Assembly: GCA_036262095.1 (NCBI GenBank)
Contig: DATAJQ010000010.1
Span: 1 to 64,000, forward strand
Reading direction: 5' to 3'
Length of the DNA: 64,000 nucleotides
DNA from: Terrimonas_A sp036262095
GTDB taxonomy: Bacteria; Bacteroidota; Bacteroidia; Chitinophagales; Chitinophagaceae
Part shown: one piece after another, positions 16,694-26,062 of the stretch
Position numbering within the stretch: position 1 is the first letter of the stretch
Layout: the number at the start of each line of letters is the position of its first letter
Made by a program: the position numbers and the translations under genes
Notes under the pieces: model-generated
What the model was told of the DNA's origin: nothing
The model's database searches: none
The model's input: the letters and a program-made list of their open reading frames with translations, nothing else

Positions 16694-17923
16694 TCAAAAA
16701 ATACCAAGAGCCTGCCGGATTGCCGCAGCCTTTAACAGGCATTCCTCCCATTCGTTTTCCGGATCACTGTAGAATGTAATAGCAGAACCGGCCTGAAAAG
16801 ATAAATACTTCGCTGTTGCATTGTAGAGTATACTTCGTATAACTACGTTGAAATCAAAGTCGCCTTCAGGCGATATATAACCGATGGCACCAGAGTACAC
16901 CCCGCGCTTTGTTTTTTCATACTGCTCTATCAGTTCCATTACCCTTTTCTTAGGCGCACCCGTCATGGAGCCCATCGGAAAACTTGCTTTGACGATATCG
17001 GCAAACGATACATCTTTTTTAAGCTCTCCACTCACTGTAGAGATCATTTGATGTACCTGTGGAAATGAATAGATACCATATAACTCATCCACCTTCACGC
17101 TCCCTTCTTCACAGATCTTTGCCAGATCATTCCTGACGAGATCAACCACCATTACATTTTCAGATCTGTCCTTGGGATTGTTGAAGAGGTCCTGCCTGAT
17201 CTTTTTATCACCCGCTTCATCATCCAGCATGCGCTTAGCCGTTCCTTTTATCGGTTGTGATAAAATTCTTCCCCCTTCTTTTTTTATGAACCGCTCCGGG
17301 CTTGCACAGATCAGCCATTTATCGTGCTGCCGGTAAAATGCAGAAAAAGGATTGGGAGATACCTCACTGAGATGCCTGTACACCTGCAAGGGATCAATCA
17401 CTGCACCGGTTGAATAAAACTCCTGGCAAAAATTGATCTCATAACAATCCCCGCGCAGGATATGCTGCTGCAGTTTCCGGATAATAGAAAGATATTCTTC
17501 CCGCGTAACCCGCTGCTTTATCGCAGTAAGTGATCCAGGACCTGCAACCGCTGTCGCAGGTCTTGCCTGTATATCATTGTATACGGTTAAAGGATCAGCA
17601 GCTTCAATCACCAGTGCTGTTTCATTCAACCGTATTACGATGGCCGGTTCAAAAAAAGAAAGATCAGGAAACCCTATCTGATCGGGAAGAGAGGAAGAAA
17701 GATTTTCCAGGCCGTTTTTCAGATCATATCCCAGGTGGCCAAACAACCAGCGGGAGTTTTTATTGGTAAACCGTTCCAGTTGTTCCAAAAAATCATTGCC
17801 GGAAATATCCAGCCTGTCTTTTACACCTGCTGCCAGCAGGCATTCCTCTGTATGCGGCCCAATTTGGTACTGATGATTATCCAAAAAACAAAAAGTGCCG
17901 AACTGTTGTACCCAGTTCAACAC
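16694..17923 (-). CDS. pabB: Para-aminobenzoate synthase component I (chorismate-utilising)
   Basis: At least 409 residues. It makes 4-amino-4-deoxychorismate from chorismate for folate synthesis. Conserved blocks are GDCYEINFCQEF, ICASPERF, LSQPIKGTAKR (the PIKGT of PabB rather than PIAGT of TrpE), ENVMVVDLVRNDL, MGSMTGAPKKRVMELI and KRGVYSGAIGYI. The start is uncertain. GTG 17923 gives the stated length, but the frame is open upstream to 18008 and encodes IFPVNDFRQIKEKVLNW, which looks like real PabB N-terminus. No ATG, GTG or TTG occurs there, only ATT/ATA codons (for example 17983). It follows the acidic-protein gene on the minus strand. Confidence 0.9.
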   Translation of the reverse strand: MLNWVQQFGTFCFLDNHQYQIGPHTEECLLAAGVKDRLDISGNDFLEQLERFTNKNSRWLFGHLGYDLKNGLENLSSSLPDQIGFPDLSFFEPAIVIRLNETALVIEAADPLTVYNDIQARPATAVAGPGSLTAIKQRVTREEYLSIIRKLQQHILRGDCYEINFCQEFYSTGAVIDPLQVYRHLSEVSPNPFSAFYRQHDKWLICASPERFIKKEGGRILSQPIKGTAKRMLDDEAGDKKIRQDLFNNPKDRSENVMVVDLVRNDLAKICEEGSVKVDELYGIYSFPQVHQMISTVSGELKKDVSFADIVKASFPMGSMTGAPKKRVMELIEQYEKTKRGVYSGAIGYISPEGDFDFNVVIRSILYNATAKYLSFQAGSAITFYSDPENEWEECLLKAAAIRQALGIF

Positions 17924-18007
17924 CTTTTCTTTTATCTGCCGGAAATCATTTACCGGAAATATAGTGCTAGTTGGAATAATAATTACAAATGAAGGGGTGT
18001 TAATGAA

Positions 18008-18460
18008 TCAATAGTCGTCTTCTTCGTCGCCGAAATCATCATTGTCATTGAACATATCCTTGAATTCGTCATCCATTTTGAAATCGTCGTCATCATCGGC
18101 TGCTTTTTTGCCGCCAGAGCCGGTTTTTTTGCCTTTGGATTTGGGCACGTCGAATTCATCGAAGTCAGGATCCCAATTATCTTCTTCTTCTACTTTGTCC
18201 CAATCATCCACTTCATCATCCATATCATCATCGTCGTCGTCATCATCGTCATCCTCGTCTTTTTTCTTCTTGGAAGACGCAGCAGTTTTAGCTCCTTTCT
18301 TTGCAGGGGCTTCATCAAATTCTTCATCCAGCTCATCATCATCGTCATCTTCCTCTTCCTGTTTCTTAGGTTTGGGAGATGGTTTTTTTGCGGATGCTTT
18401 TTCGGAATCGCTGTTCGCTTTTCCAGGAACTTTCTTTTCCTTGTCGGATTTTGATGCCAT
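18008..18460 (-). CDS. Very acidic low-complexity protein (Asp/Glu/Lys-rich)
   Basis: 150 residues with almost no hydrophobic core, predicted disordered. A Lys/Ser/Pro-rich start (residues 1-33) is followed by alternating acidic runs, one of ten consecutive Asp, and Lys-rich patches (KKGAKTAASSKKKK, KSKGKKTGSGGKK). The tail contains a few aromatics (DDFKMDDEFKDMFNDNDDF). No enzymatic motif is present. The charge pattern resembles nucleic-acid or histone-binding acidic chaperones, but that is only analogy. The gene is conserved-looking by its position between purA (81 bp upstream) and pabB, all on the minus strand. The opposite-strand Ser-rich frame is its mirror and not a gene. Confidence 0.8.
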   Translation of the reverse strand: MASKSDKEKKVPGKANSDSEKASAKKPSPKPKKQEEEDDDDDELDEEFDEAPAKKGAKTAASSKKKKDEDDDDDDDDDDMDDEVDDWDKVEEEDNWDPDFDEFDVPKSKGKKTGSGGKKAADDDDDFKMDDEFKDMFNDNDDFGDEEDDY

Positions 18461-18541
18461 ATCAAACTAGGGTTATGGGTGTAAAATTTCAGCGAAGTTT
18501 TTAATTCGCCAAATTTTTAAAATACTTTTTTCCTGCTTTTT

Positions 18542-19807
18542 TTAGTCTACCGAAATGATCTGATCGCGGCCCGGCCCATTTGAAATGTAGCGGACTTTTA
18601 CGCCCAGATATTCATTAATAAAAGATACATAACTCTTCATGGTTTCAGGCAATTCTGCCGCTGATTTCGCTGCACTGCTGGGGATGTCCCAACCCGGGAA
18701 TTTCTTATATGTTGGCGTCACTGCCAGCCTGTCTATCCGGAACGGAATTTCCTGGCGTTCTTTTCCATCAATATTATAACTGGTGCAAACCTGTAATTCT
18801 TTAAAAGCATCGAGCACATCGGCCTTGGTCATTACAATTTTTGTAACACCATTCACCATGCAGGCAAACCGGAGTGCTACCAGGTCAATCCAACCGCAAC
18901 GGCGCGGACGGCCTGTAGTGGCGCCAAATTCGTTCCCTATCCTTCTCAGTTCCTCTCCTGTTGCATCTTCCAGCTCAGTAGGGAAAGGACCACTGCCCAC
19001 CCTGGTACAATAAGCCTTGGTAACGCCGATCACTTCCCTGATCGTTTGCGGAGCCACACCCAAACCGCTGCATACGCCTGCGGAAATGGTGTTGGATGAA
19101 GTTACGAATGGGAAAGTACCAAAATCAATGTCCAGCATGCTTCCCTGCGCACCTTCAGCCAGAACTTTCTTACCTGCACGCAATTGCTCATTGATAAAAT
19201 ATTCTCCATTCACAATATTCAATTGCTTCAGGAATTCCACTGCTTCAAAAAACTCTTCTTCCCATCCGGAAATATCTTCCGTGAAATTATAGTTGTCGAG
19301 CAATTTCTGATGTTTTAACCGAAGGCGGATATAAGAAGTTGTGAAATTTTTATCCAACAGATCGCCTACACGCAAACCATTCCGTCCGGTTTTATCCATA
19401 TAAGCCGGGCTGATGCCTTTCAGGGTTGAGCCTATTTTCTGAGAGCCTTTGGAGATCTCTGCTGCTTTATCCAATGCACGGTGTGTTGGCAGAATGAGGT
19501 GAGTGCGTTCTGATATAAAAAGATTTTTACGAAGATCAACTCCGAAAGAGGCTACTGTATCGCATTCTCTTTTTAAGGTCACCGGGTCAAGCACCACACC
19601 GTTACCGATCAGGTTGAGCTTATTCGGATGGAATACACCGGAAGGTATCTGGTGCAGCACCACTTTTTTGTCGCCGATATAAAGAGTATGGCCGGCATTG
19701 GGTCCTCCCTGGAACCTGGCTACTACATCATAGTCCTTTGCGAAATAATCCACGATCTTTCCTTTTCCTTCATCGCCCCATTGGAGGCCAAGTAAAACGT
19801 CTACCAT
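18542..19807 (-). CDS. purA: Adenylosuccinate synthetase
   Basis: 421 residues, normal length. It catalyses GTP-dependent ligation of IMP and aspartate, the first step from IMP to AMP. The signature LLGLQWGDEGKGKIVDYF lies at residues 5-22 with the GTP-binding GDEGKGK loop. RFQGGPNAGHTL, LIGNGVVLDP, GTTGRPRRCGWIDLVALR and the terminal SNGPGRDQII are also present. A TAnnTTTG promoter element lies ~82 bp upstream. It heads a minus-strand run with the acidic protein and pabB. Confidence 0.98.
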   Translation of the reverse strand: MVDVLLGLQWGDEGKGKIVDYFAKDYDVVARFQGGPNAGHTLYIGDKKVVLHQIPSGVFHPNKLNLIGNGVVLDPVTLKRECDTVASFGVDLRKNLFISERTHLILPTHRALDKAAEISKGSQKIGSTLKGISPAYMDKTGRNGLRVGDLLDKNFTTSYIRLRLKHQKLLDNYNFTEDISGWEEEFFEAVEFLKQLNIVNGEYFINEQLRAGKKVLAEGAQGSMLDIDFGTFPFVTSSNTISAGVCSGLGVAPQTIREVIGVTKAYCTRVGSGPFPTELEDATGEELRRIGNEFGATTGRPRRCGWIDLVALRFACMVNGVTKIVMTKADVLDAFKELQVCTSYNIDGKERQEIPFRIDRLAVTPTYKKFPGWDIPSSAAKSAAELPETMKSYVSFINEYLGVKVRYISNGPGRDQIISVD

Positions 19808-19888
19808 AAAATTGGATGGTTATATTAAAATCTTTAACTGCTTTTTTATGTAAGTCGCGGTTCCCACCTGCAACCTGGTTAGCCGGCG

Positions 19889-19896
19889 CAAAAATA
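19889..19896 (-). promoter_or_regulatory. -7 promoter element (TATTTTTG) for purA
   Basis: On the minus strand TATTTTTG fits TAnnTTTG, 81 bases before the purA ATG. The -33 region is not convincing. Confidence 0.45.
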
Positions 19897-19910
19897 AGCC
19901 CTCAGCAAAG

Positions 19911-19943
19911 AGCCACCGAATAAATCCGGTGGCTAATTATTTT
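19911..19943 (+). terminator. Terminator-shaped hairpin facing against the local genes
   Basis: AGCCACCG (19911-19918) pairs with CGGTGGCT (19927-19934) around an 8-base loop, followed on the + strand by AATTATTTTTTTT. The genes on both sides are on the minus strand. It lies 36 bases past the stop of the 19970 gene and just upstream of the purA promoter; in the minus direction no T-run follows. Confidence 0.5.
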
Positions 19944-19969
19944 TTTTATGCCCAAAGGGTCATAATTTA

Positions 19970-22900
19970 TTAACGTATAAGGGTAACAGTGCCTTTTTTC
20001 GTGATTTTCCGGCCATCATGCGTAATGGCTTCTACCATCCAGGTGTATACCCCGCCGGGCTGATCCAGCCCCGCCAGTTTGCCATCCCAGCCCTGCTGTA
20101 AAGTGGTAGTAAAATACATCATCTGCCCCCACCGGTTAAACACCCGGAAATATTTCAGCTCCCTGATCCCGACCGGAAAAGGAATAAACACATCATTTTT
20201 TCCATCCCTGTTTGGCGAAAAAGCATTTGCAACATAAATATCCGGCCCTTTATACACTCTCACAATGGCCTGACCTTCCCCTTTGCAGCCCGCAGCCGTG
20301 CTTGCTTCCACCTCATACCGGATAATAGCCCCGTCAGCCGAAGGTGCTGTTACTACAGGATCTGCAATAAATGGGTTGCTGAGACCAGCAGCCGGCGTCC
20401 AGGTATAATTGCTGGCAATGGAAGATGCGACCACCTGAAACCTGTCGCCGGCATACACCACCGTATCCGCAGGCGATACCTTTATTTGAATAGGAGGTAT
20501 TACCGTGATCGTAATTTCATCTGGTATTAAAGAAGAGCAATTATTGATATCGGTCACGGTGAGTGAATAAGTGACCGTCCTGTCTGGCTGCAAAACCTGC
20601 GGACTGCTGTTGAACGGATCAGAAAGGAACCGTTGCGGTGTCCATTCATATCTCACACCGCCACTGGCCCCCAACTGATAATTCTGACCGAAACATATTT
20701 CTCCATCGGGCCCTGCATTGGGAACAGGCGCGGATAGCACCTGCACATTCACTTCATCCTGTGCTGTGCAAACACCTAATCCCATGGTAACACGGAATAT
20801 TGTAGTAACCGCAGGATGCACTACCGGGTCTGCTATACCAGGATCATTGATCACACCGGGCTGAGCAGGCGTCCAATTAAAGCTGGTTGCATTGGTTATT
20901 ACCTGCAAACGGGTACTGCTGCCTTCACAGATAGGCACGGGATCAGCAACCGGTGTAAAGCTCAGGTTATTTGTTAATCCTACAGCCACGTCCGTAACAG
21001 TAAAGAGGCAACCGTTCACATCTTTTACCGTAATAGTGTATGTACCCGATAGCACCTTCAATACATTGGACGATTGAAAAGCTCCACCGCTGCTGTATTG
21101 ATAATTTCCCGAACCGCCTGCAGCTGTTACCGTGATAGTACCATCGGCACCACCATCGCAGGTGGCATTGGTAGTGCCGCTTATTGCAGCAGATAAAGCA
21201 ACAGGTGCGGTCACTGTTATATTGTCGTAAAAAGCATCGCAGTTTTTTGCATCCATCACTCTCACTGAATAAGCACCTGCACCTACTTTAAATGTATTGG
21301 ATGATTGAAAAGTTCCTCCATCAAGGCTATAGGTGTACGGCGGGTTCCCGCCAGTCGGATTCACCGTGATCATTCCATTATTATCACCACTGCAAAGCGG
21401 AGCTTGCACGATGGGAGGCGGGATTGCCAATGCCTCTGGCTGTGTTACAGAGATAGTCAGGTCAGTAGTACATCCAGCATTATCTTTTACAGTAACAAAA
21501 TATTCACCTGCATTAAGTCCACCTACAATCAGTACATCAGTGGTAATGGTCATCGTAGAGGTCAGAGGGCCGGTTATAGATATCGTGTAAGGTGCTGTAC
21601 CGTTTGCTATGCTTATTATCAGCACTCCATCCCTTGCACCCAAACAGGAAGCTGGGTTTGATTTAGAATTAACAATCAGTCCTGCTCCTGCTGTTATCGT
21701 GGCTGTAAGTGGCGGGGAAGTGCAGGCGCTTTCTTTTATCAGCACAGAATAATTCCCGGAACCAAGATCATTGAATGTATTCCCGGCCTGCCAGGTTTGT
21801 CCATTATCAATGGAATACTGGTATGGCCCGCTTCCACTGGTAGGCGTAACGGTAATTGATCCATTATTAACACCCGGGCAGGCAGTGTTTGTTGCAGTCA
21901 GAGTGCCGGTAAGCATACCGGTCCCGGCCGGGATCACCGGAACGGTTACAAGAGCTTCGCAGGTAGGGCTGGTCCAGACCCTGATCTGGTGAGGTCCACC
22001 GGCAGACAGGCCAGTGATCATATTGGTGGCCGGGTTTCCGTCGATCGAATAATTGTATGGCCCGCCCCCTGCCGGCGGAGTAAGCACAATGCTCGCATTC
22101 TGCGCACCAGCACAACTGGGAGGGTTGACGATATACGACACATCAAAACTGCCGGTGGAAAACACTTCGATATTGTCGATCGTCCGGCTGCATGAACCTG
22201 CTCCTGTAGCAGTGATGCTGTAAATGCCCGGAGCAAGATCATTAAATGTAGCCGAAGGATCAGGACTGTTGATGGTAATTGCTCCGGGATTTAACTGATA
22301 TGTATAAGGCCCTGCTGCTCCTGCTGCAATATTTGCCGTAATACTTCCTGAAGCAACTGCACAACTACTCTTCACGGTAGTAACAGAAAGCGGCAACACA
22401 CCTTTATTGATAGTAATTGTATCATTAATGATGATTGGAGTAACAGGATCACAGATAGAAGAATAAGTGGTGCGGATGATATATTTTTCTGAATTTCCTG
22501 AAGGGCATTTATCCGAAAAATTGATGTCTTTAAACCCCGGCGTAGTTTCTGCAGCAGTGGCTGTTTCAATCACTTGTCCTGAAGTATAATTTACCAGTTC
22601 CGCTTTAACAAACCTTGAAGTGTTGCCGGAGGGAATGAAACGGTATGCTTCTTTTTGTGCAGTCCACATTGTACTGTTCTTACCAGGAGCCGCTACTCCT
22701 TTATCCCTGTCCCAGTTTTGTATTCCGAGAATAGCATTGCCCTTGCTGCCATCAAAACAGATCTTTTGTTCTATGTATACATCAATTACAGAAGTAGCTT
22801 CATTGACAACGATCTGAAATGTGGCCGGTGTGGTCATACTGCAGGCAAGATTGTTATACACGCCCACTTTGTTCCAGCTTGCAATAAACCGGCGGAATGG

Positions 22901-23464
22901 AGCAACCCCTTCAAAGCGCCATTCGATTTTCATATCAGCCGGACTGTCTTTTGGTTTCAGATCTGAAAAAGCAGCCATGATAGCCGAGCGGGGATAATAA
23001 GGCAATTGCTTGTCTCCCGCGGCTACAGCACAAGGGATACCCGTACCAGCACCTGGTATGGGAGGAACAATGGCGTATCCATTAAAACAATTGGCATTGC
23101 TTGCATCAAATGTTATCAATCCGTTTGACCCTACAACTACCTGGTTAAAGGTTTGTCCATAAAAGCAGATCGGGAAAGGCAGGTTGATCGCATTGCTGTA
23201 TATATCATCTTCATACAGCCCTGCCAATTCATTGCCGCTGGCTGTGGTAAAAGCAAAGGGTTTGAAGGGAATGGATACCACCTGGTAATCCTCGCTCGTT
23301 TTCAGGTGTGGTACTTTAAACTTTAATGAAGCACAGGCCTGACCACAATGAAGATTGATCACAGAATCATTGATACCCGTAAAGTTTTCCTGCGCAGATA
23401 CCAATACGCTCATACCCATACAAAAACTCCATAGCAATAAGAGTTTTCGTTTGGCGTGCTTCAT
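19970..23464 (-). CDS. Giant T9SS-exported surface protein with SprB-like repeats and gliding-type C-terminal domain
   Basis: 1164 residues with a signal peptide ending in LVSAQ. The N-terminal ~280 residues form a globular region (YSNAINLPFPICFYGQTFNQ, VVVGSNGLITFDASNANCF) seen at the start of many such proteins. Then come about six to eight ~75-residue SprB-type repeats, each built around C-xG-xxDG-xxTV...GG-PPYTYSLDGG (for example CSGDNNGMITVNPTGGNPPY). Two or three Ig/PKD-like modules follow. The last ~90 residues are the type B T9SS sorting domain (VANAFSPNRDGKNDVF, FRVFNRWGQMMY, WDGKLAGLDQPGGVYTW, GTVTLIR). Likely an adhesin on the cell surface. Confidence 0.93.
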   Translation of the reverse strand: MKHAKRKLLLLWSFCMGMSVLVSAQENFTGINDSVINLHCGQACASLKFKVPHLKTSEDYQVVSIPFKPFAFTTASGNELAGLYEDDIYSNAINLPFPICFYGQTFNQVVVGSNGLITFDASNANCFNGYAIVPPIPGAGTGIPCAVAAGDKQLPYYPRSAIMAAFSDLKPKDSPADMKIEWRFEGVAPFRRFIASWNKVGVYNNLACSMTTPATFQIVVNEATSVIDVYIEQKICFDGSKGNAILGIQNWDRDKGVAAPGKNSTMWTAQKEAYRFIPSGNTSRFVKAELVNYTSGQVIETATAAETTPGFKDINFSDKCPSGNSEKYIIRTTYSSICDPVTPIIINDTITINKGVLPLSVTTVKSSCAVASGSITANIAAGAAGPYTYQLNPGAITINSPDPSATFNDLAPGIYSITATGAGSCSRTIDNIEVFSTGSFDVSYIVNPPSCAGAQNASIVLTPPAGGGPYNYSIDGNPATNMITGLSAGGPHQIRVWTSPTCEALVTVPVIPAGTGMLTGTLTATNTACPGVNNGSITVTPTSGSGPYQYSIDNGQTWQAGNTFNDLGSGNYSVLIKESACTSPPLTATITAGAGLIVNSKSNPASCLGARDGVLIISIANGTAPYTISITGPLTSTMTITTDVLIVGGLNAGEYFVTVKDNAGCTTDLTISVTQPEALAIPPPIVQAPLCSGDNNGMITVNPTGGNPPYTYSLDGGTFQSSNTFKVGAGAYSVRVMDAKNCDAFYDNITVTAPVALSAAISGTTNATCDGGADGTITVTAAGGSGNYQYSSGGAFQSSNVLKVLSGTYTITVKDVNGCLFTVTDVAVGLTNNLSFTPVADPVPICEGSSTRLQVITNATSFNWTPAQPGVINDPGIADPVVHPAVTTIFRVTMGLGVCTAQDEVNVQVLSAPVPNAGPDGEICFGQNYQLGASGGVRYEWTPQRFLSDPFNSSPQVLQPDRTVTYSLTVTDINNCSSLIPDEITITVIPPIQIKVSPADTVVYAGDRFQVVASSIASNYTWTPAAGLSNPFIADPVVTAPSADGAIIRYEVEASTAAGCKGEGQAIVRVYKGPDIYVANAFSPNRDGKNDVFIPFPVGIRELKYFRVFNRWGQMMYFTTTLQQGWDGKLAGLDQPGGVYTWMVEAITHDGRKITKKGTVTLIR

Positions 23465-23579
23465 GGTGGTGTGTAGTTTGTATTGATACGGGAATCAGCT
23501 CAACAAGATATAATAAAATATCTTCCCTGCAATAGGCACATGCTTGCTGTCCCTGTATTGGGGGAACAGGAAATCGCAG

Positions 23580-25820
23580 CTAAACATCTTCAGTATCATA
23601 TCGTTCCACCGACTCAATACCCGGCAGGGCTTTCAGGCGCTGAACCAGGTTGTCCAGTTCTTCCCGGTCGTGAACGAATACTTTGATATTGCCTTCAAAC
23701 AAACCTTCTTTTGCTTCCACACTGAGTGCGCTGATATTGATCTTCATTTCACCGGAGATGAGGTTGGTGATCTTATGGATAACCCCCACATCATCCATCC
23801 CCACGATCTTAAGACCGGTAAGAAAAGATATCTCTTTATTTTTTGCCCATTTGGTTTTAACCACCCTGTGTCCATAATTAGCCAGCAATTTGGCTGCATT
23901 AGGGCAATTGGTACGGTGAATGGTCAATCCTTTTCCTGTGGTTACAAACCCGAATACGTCGTCACCAGGGATGGGCTTACAGCAATTGGCGAGGGTATAA
24001 ACGATCTTATCGCTGCTTTCGCCAAAGATGATCAGCTCTGCATCTTTTTTGGCGGAAGTATGTGAAGGAGAAAATTCCTGTTTGAACTCATGAACCGTTT
24101 TCACAGGCCTAGGCGGCTCCAGTTTATCACCTACAACAGTAAATTCCTTCAGGTCTTTCAGGTCAATATTCTTGACCGCTACCTGGTAAAAAAGATCCAA
24201 TTGGGAAGGCAGTTTATACCAGTGCACCAGCTCTTCAATATTGTGCTGGTTGAGCGCAGCTCCCAACCCTTCAAGTTTACGCTGCACGGTGTATTTTCCT
24301 TCATCAGCAATAGCTCTTTTTTCTTCTTTCAATGCGTCTTTGATACGGCCGCGGGCTTTGGCCGTAACTACAAAACCTAACCAGTCTTCCGAAGGTTTTT
24401 GCTTATTGCTGGTAATGATCTCCACCTGGTCGCCGCTACGCAGCTTATGGCTGATAGGTACCAGTTTATGGTTCACTTTTGCACCAATAGTTTTTACACC
24501 AATGGCACTATGGATAGAAAATGCAAAGTCGAGCGCAGTTGATTCCACCGGCAACATTTTCACATCTCCCTTGGGTGTGTACACATAGATCTCTTCTGTC
24601 AGGAAACTTGTTTTGAATTCCTGTAAAAAATCAATGCTGTCGGCTTCCTGGTTGCTGATCACTTCACGGATCTGCTGAAACCATTTATCAAAGCGGCTTT
24701 CGTCCGGTGTTCCTTCTTTGTATTTCCAGTGTGCAGCCAGGCCTTTTTCTGCGATCTCATTCATCCGCTTGGTGCGTATCTGCACTTCCACCCATTTTCC
24801 CTGCGGGCCCATTACCGTTGTATGCAGGGCCTCATAGCCATTCGATTTGGGATTGCTCAGCCAGTCGCGCAGCCGCTCAGGCGAAGGTGTATATTCATCC
24901 GTGATCATGGAGTACACTTTCCAGCAATCTTCTTTTTCCCTTTCGGGCGGGGAATCGAGGATAACACGGATGGCGAACAGGTCATACACCTCTTCAAAAT
25001 CCACTCCCTTTTTCTTCATTTTGTTGGAAATGGAATGGATGCTTTTCGGCCGGCCATAGATCTCAAATTTGAAATGGTTCCTTTCCAGTTTTTCCTTGAT
25101 AGGCCTTATAAATTCATTGATGTATTTGGAGCGCTCACGTTTTGTTTCCGCCAGTTTTTGGGCGATATCCCTGTAAGCCTCGGGCTCCATGTATTTCATG
25201 GCGAGGTCTTCCATTTCTGTCTTGATATTGTAAAGCCCCATCCGGTGGGCCAGCGGAGCATACACGTACACGGTTTCGGAAGCGATCTTCAACTGCTTTT
25301 CCCTCTTCATGCTTTCGAGGGTACGCATATTGTGCAACCGGTCGGCCAGCTTGATCAGGATCACGCGGGGGTCGTCCGTCAGTGTCAGCAGTATCTTTTT
25401 GAAATTCTCTGCCTGGGCAGAGGCATTCACATCTATGACATTGGATATTTTGGTGAGGCCATCCACAATACGGGCAATCTCGGCCCCAAACTCCCGTTCG
25501 ATATCTTCCAGGGAAATATCGGTGTCTTCCACCGTATCGTGCAGGAGAGCGCAGATCGTGGAACGCACGCCCAGCCCGATCTCTTCCACGCAGATCTTGG
25601 CCACGGCCAGGGGATGAAGGATATAGGGCTCGCCGCTTTTCCGCCGCATGGTCTTATGCGCTTCGGCAGCCATTTCAAAGGCATTCCTCAGCAAGTCCTT
25701 GTCACCAGGCTTGATCTTAGCTTTCAATGACCGCAAAAGTGAACGATACTCCCTGAGAATCAACTTCCTCTCCTGCTCCTCATTCAGATTATACTTGGGC
25801 GTCTGCGCAATTGTCTCCAT
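23580..25820 (-). CDS. Bifunctional (p)ppGpp synthetase/hydrolase (RelA/SpoT family)
   Basis: 746 residues, full length for a Rsh protein that makes and degrades the stringent-response alarmone. The HD hydrolase domain (about 50-200) retains HDTVEDT and LIKLADRLHNMRTL, so hydrolysis should be active. The synthetase domain (about 245-360) has YGRPKSIHSISNKMKKKG and GYEALHTTV. The TGS domain is near 415-475 (YVYTPKGDVKMLP). A zinc-finger-like region (ANCCKPIPGDDVFGF, HRTNCPNA) and a C-terminal ACT domain (VIHKITNLISGEMKINI) follow. The 115-bp gap to the SprB-type gene shows nothing notable. Single-copy Rsh enzymes of this layout are usual in Bacteroidota. Confidence 0.97.
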   Translation of the reverse strand: METIAQTPKYNLNEEQERKLILREYRSLLRSLKAKIKPGDKDLLRNAFEMAAEAHKTMRRKSGEPYILHPLAVAKICVEEIGLGVRSTICALLHDTVEDTDISLEDIEREFGAEIARIVDGLTKISNVIDVNASAQAENFKKILLTLTDDPRVILIKLADRLHNMRTLESMKREKQLKIASETVYVYAPLAHRMGLYNIKTEMEDLAMKYMEPEAYRDIAQKLAETKRERSKYINEFIRPIKEKLERNHFKFEIYGRPKSIHSISNKMKKKGVDFEEVYDLFAIRVILDSPPEREKEDCWKVYSMITDEYTPSPERLRDWLSNPKSNGYEALHTTVMGPQGKWVEVQIRTKRMNEIAEKGLAAHWKYKEGTPDESRFDKWFQQIREVISNQEADSIDFLQEFKTSFLTEEIYVYTPKGDVKMLPVESTALDFAFSIHSAIGVKTIGAKVNHKLVPISHKLRSGDQVEIITSNKQKPSEDWLGFVVTAKARGRIKDALKEEKRAIADEGKYTVQRKLEGLGAALNQHNIEELVHWYKLPSQLDLFYQVAVKNIDLKDLKEFTVVGDKLEPPRPVKTVHEFKQEFSPSHTSAKKDAELIIFGESSDKIVYTLANCCKPIPGDDVFGFVTTGKGLTIHRTNCPNAAKLLANYGHRVVKTKWAKNKEISFLTGLKIVGMDDVGVIHKITNLISGEMKINISALSVEAKEGLFEGNIKVFVHDREELDNLVQRLKALPGIESVERYDTEDV

Positions 25821-25880
25821 CCGTGTAGTTATAACAACGAATTTACGAAAAAGCGGCCTTTTTCTTTCATTGAAAAGGCC

Positions 25881-25888
25881 TACATTTG
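25881..25888 (+). promoter_or_regulatory. -7 promoter element (TACATTTG) for tRNA-Leu
   Basis: TACATTTG matches TAnnTTTG, 80 bases before the tRNA. An inverted repeat GGCCTTTT...AAAAGGCC ends right before the element. It could serve the tRNA and, if transcription reads on, trigger factor. Confidence 0.45.
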
Positions 25889-25967
25889 CAACCCGTTTCG
25901 AAGCAGCAGTGGAGCGGTTTTGAGCCAGTCACCTGGCCCGGGCTGTAAAAACTGCACTTCCGGAATA

Positions 25968-26049
25968 CCGGATGTGGTGAAATTGGTAGACACGTCAGAC
26001 TTAGGATCTGATGCCGCAAGGTGTGGGGGTTCGAGTCCCTCCATCCGGA
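25968..26049 (+). tRNA. tRNA-Leu (anticodon TAG)
   Basis: The acceptor stem CCGGATG (25968-25974) pairs with CATCCGG (26042-26048), followed by discriminator A. The D-arm TGGTGAAATTGGTAGACAC, anticodon loop CTTAGGA with anticodon TAG, a class II variable arm (TGCCGCAAGGTGT region) and T-loop GGTTCGAGTCC are all readable. CCA is not encoded. 82 nucleotides, typical of leucine tRNAs. Confidence 0.96.
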
Positions 26050-26062
26050 CAAAACAAGGTTT

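Noticed and set aside
18042..18470. Ser-rich + strand frame
   Set aside because: It is the complement of GAT/GAA-type codons of the acidic protein, which has the better start and operon context.
24729..25730. 333-codon open frame on the + strand
   Set aside because: Lies wholly opposite the (p)ppGpp synthetase gene, has no family resemblance, and is a codon-bias mirror.
25855..25880. Hairpin GGCCTTTT/AAAAGGCC as a terminator
   Set aside because: It lies upstream of both divergent units (the Rsh gene and tRNA-Leu), so no transcript needs to end there; probably incidental to the promoter region.
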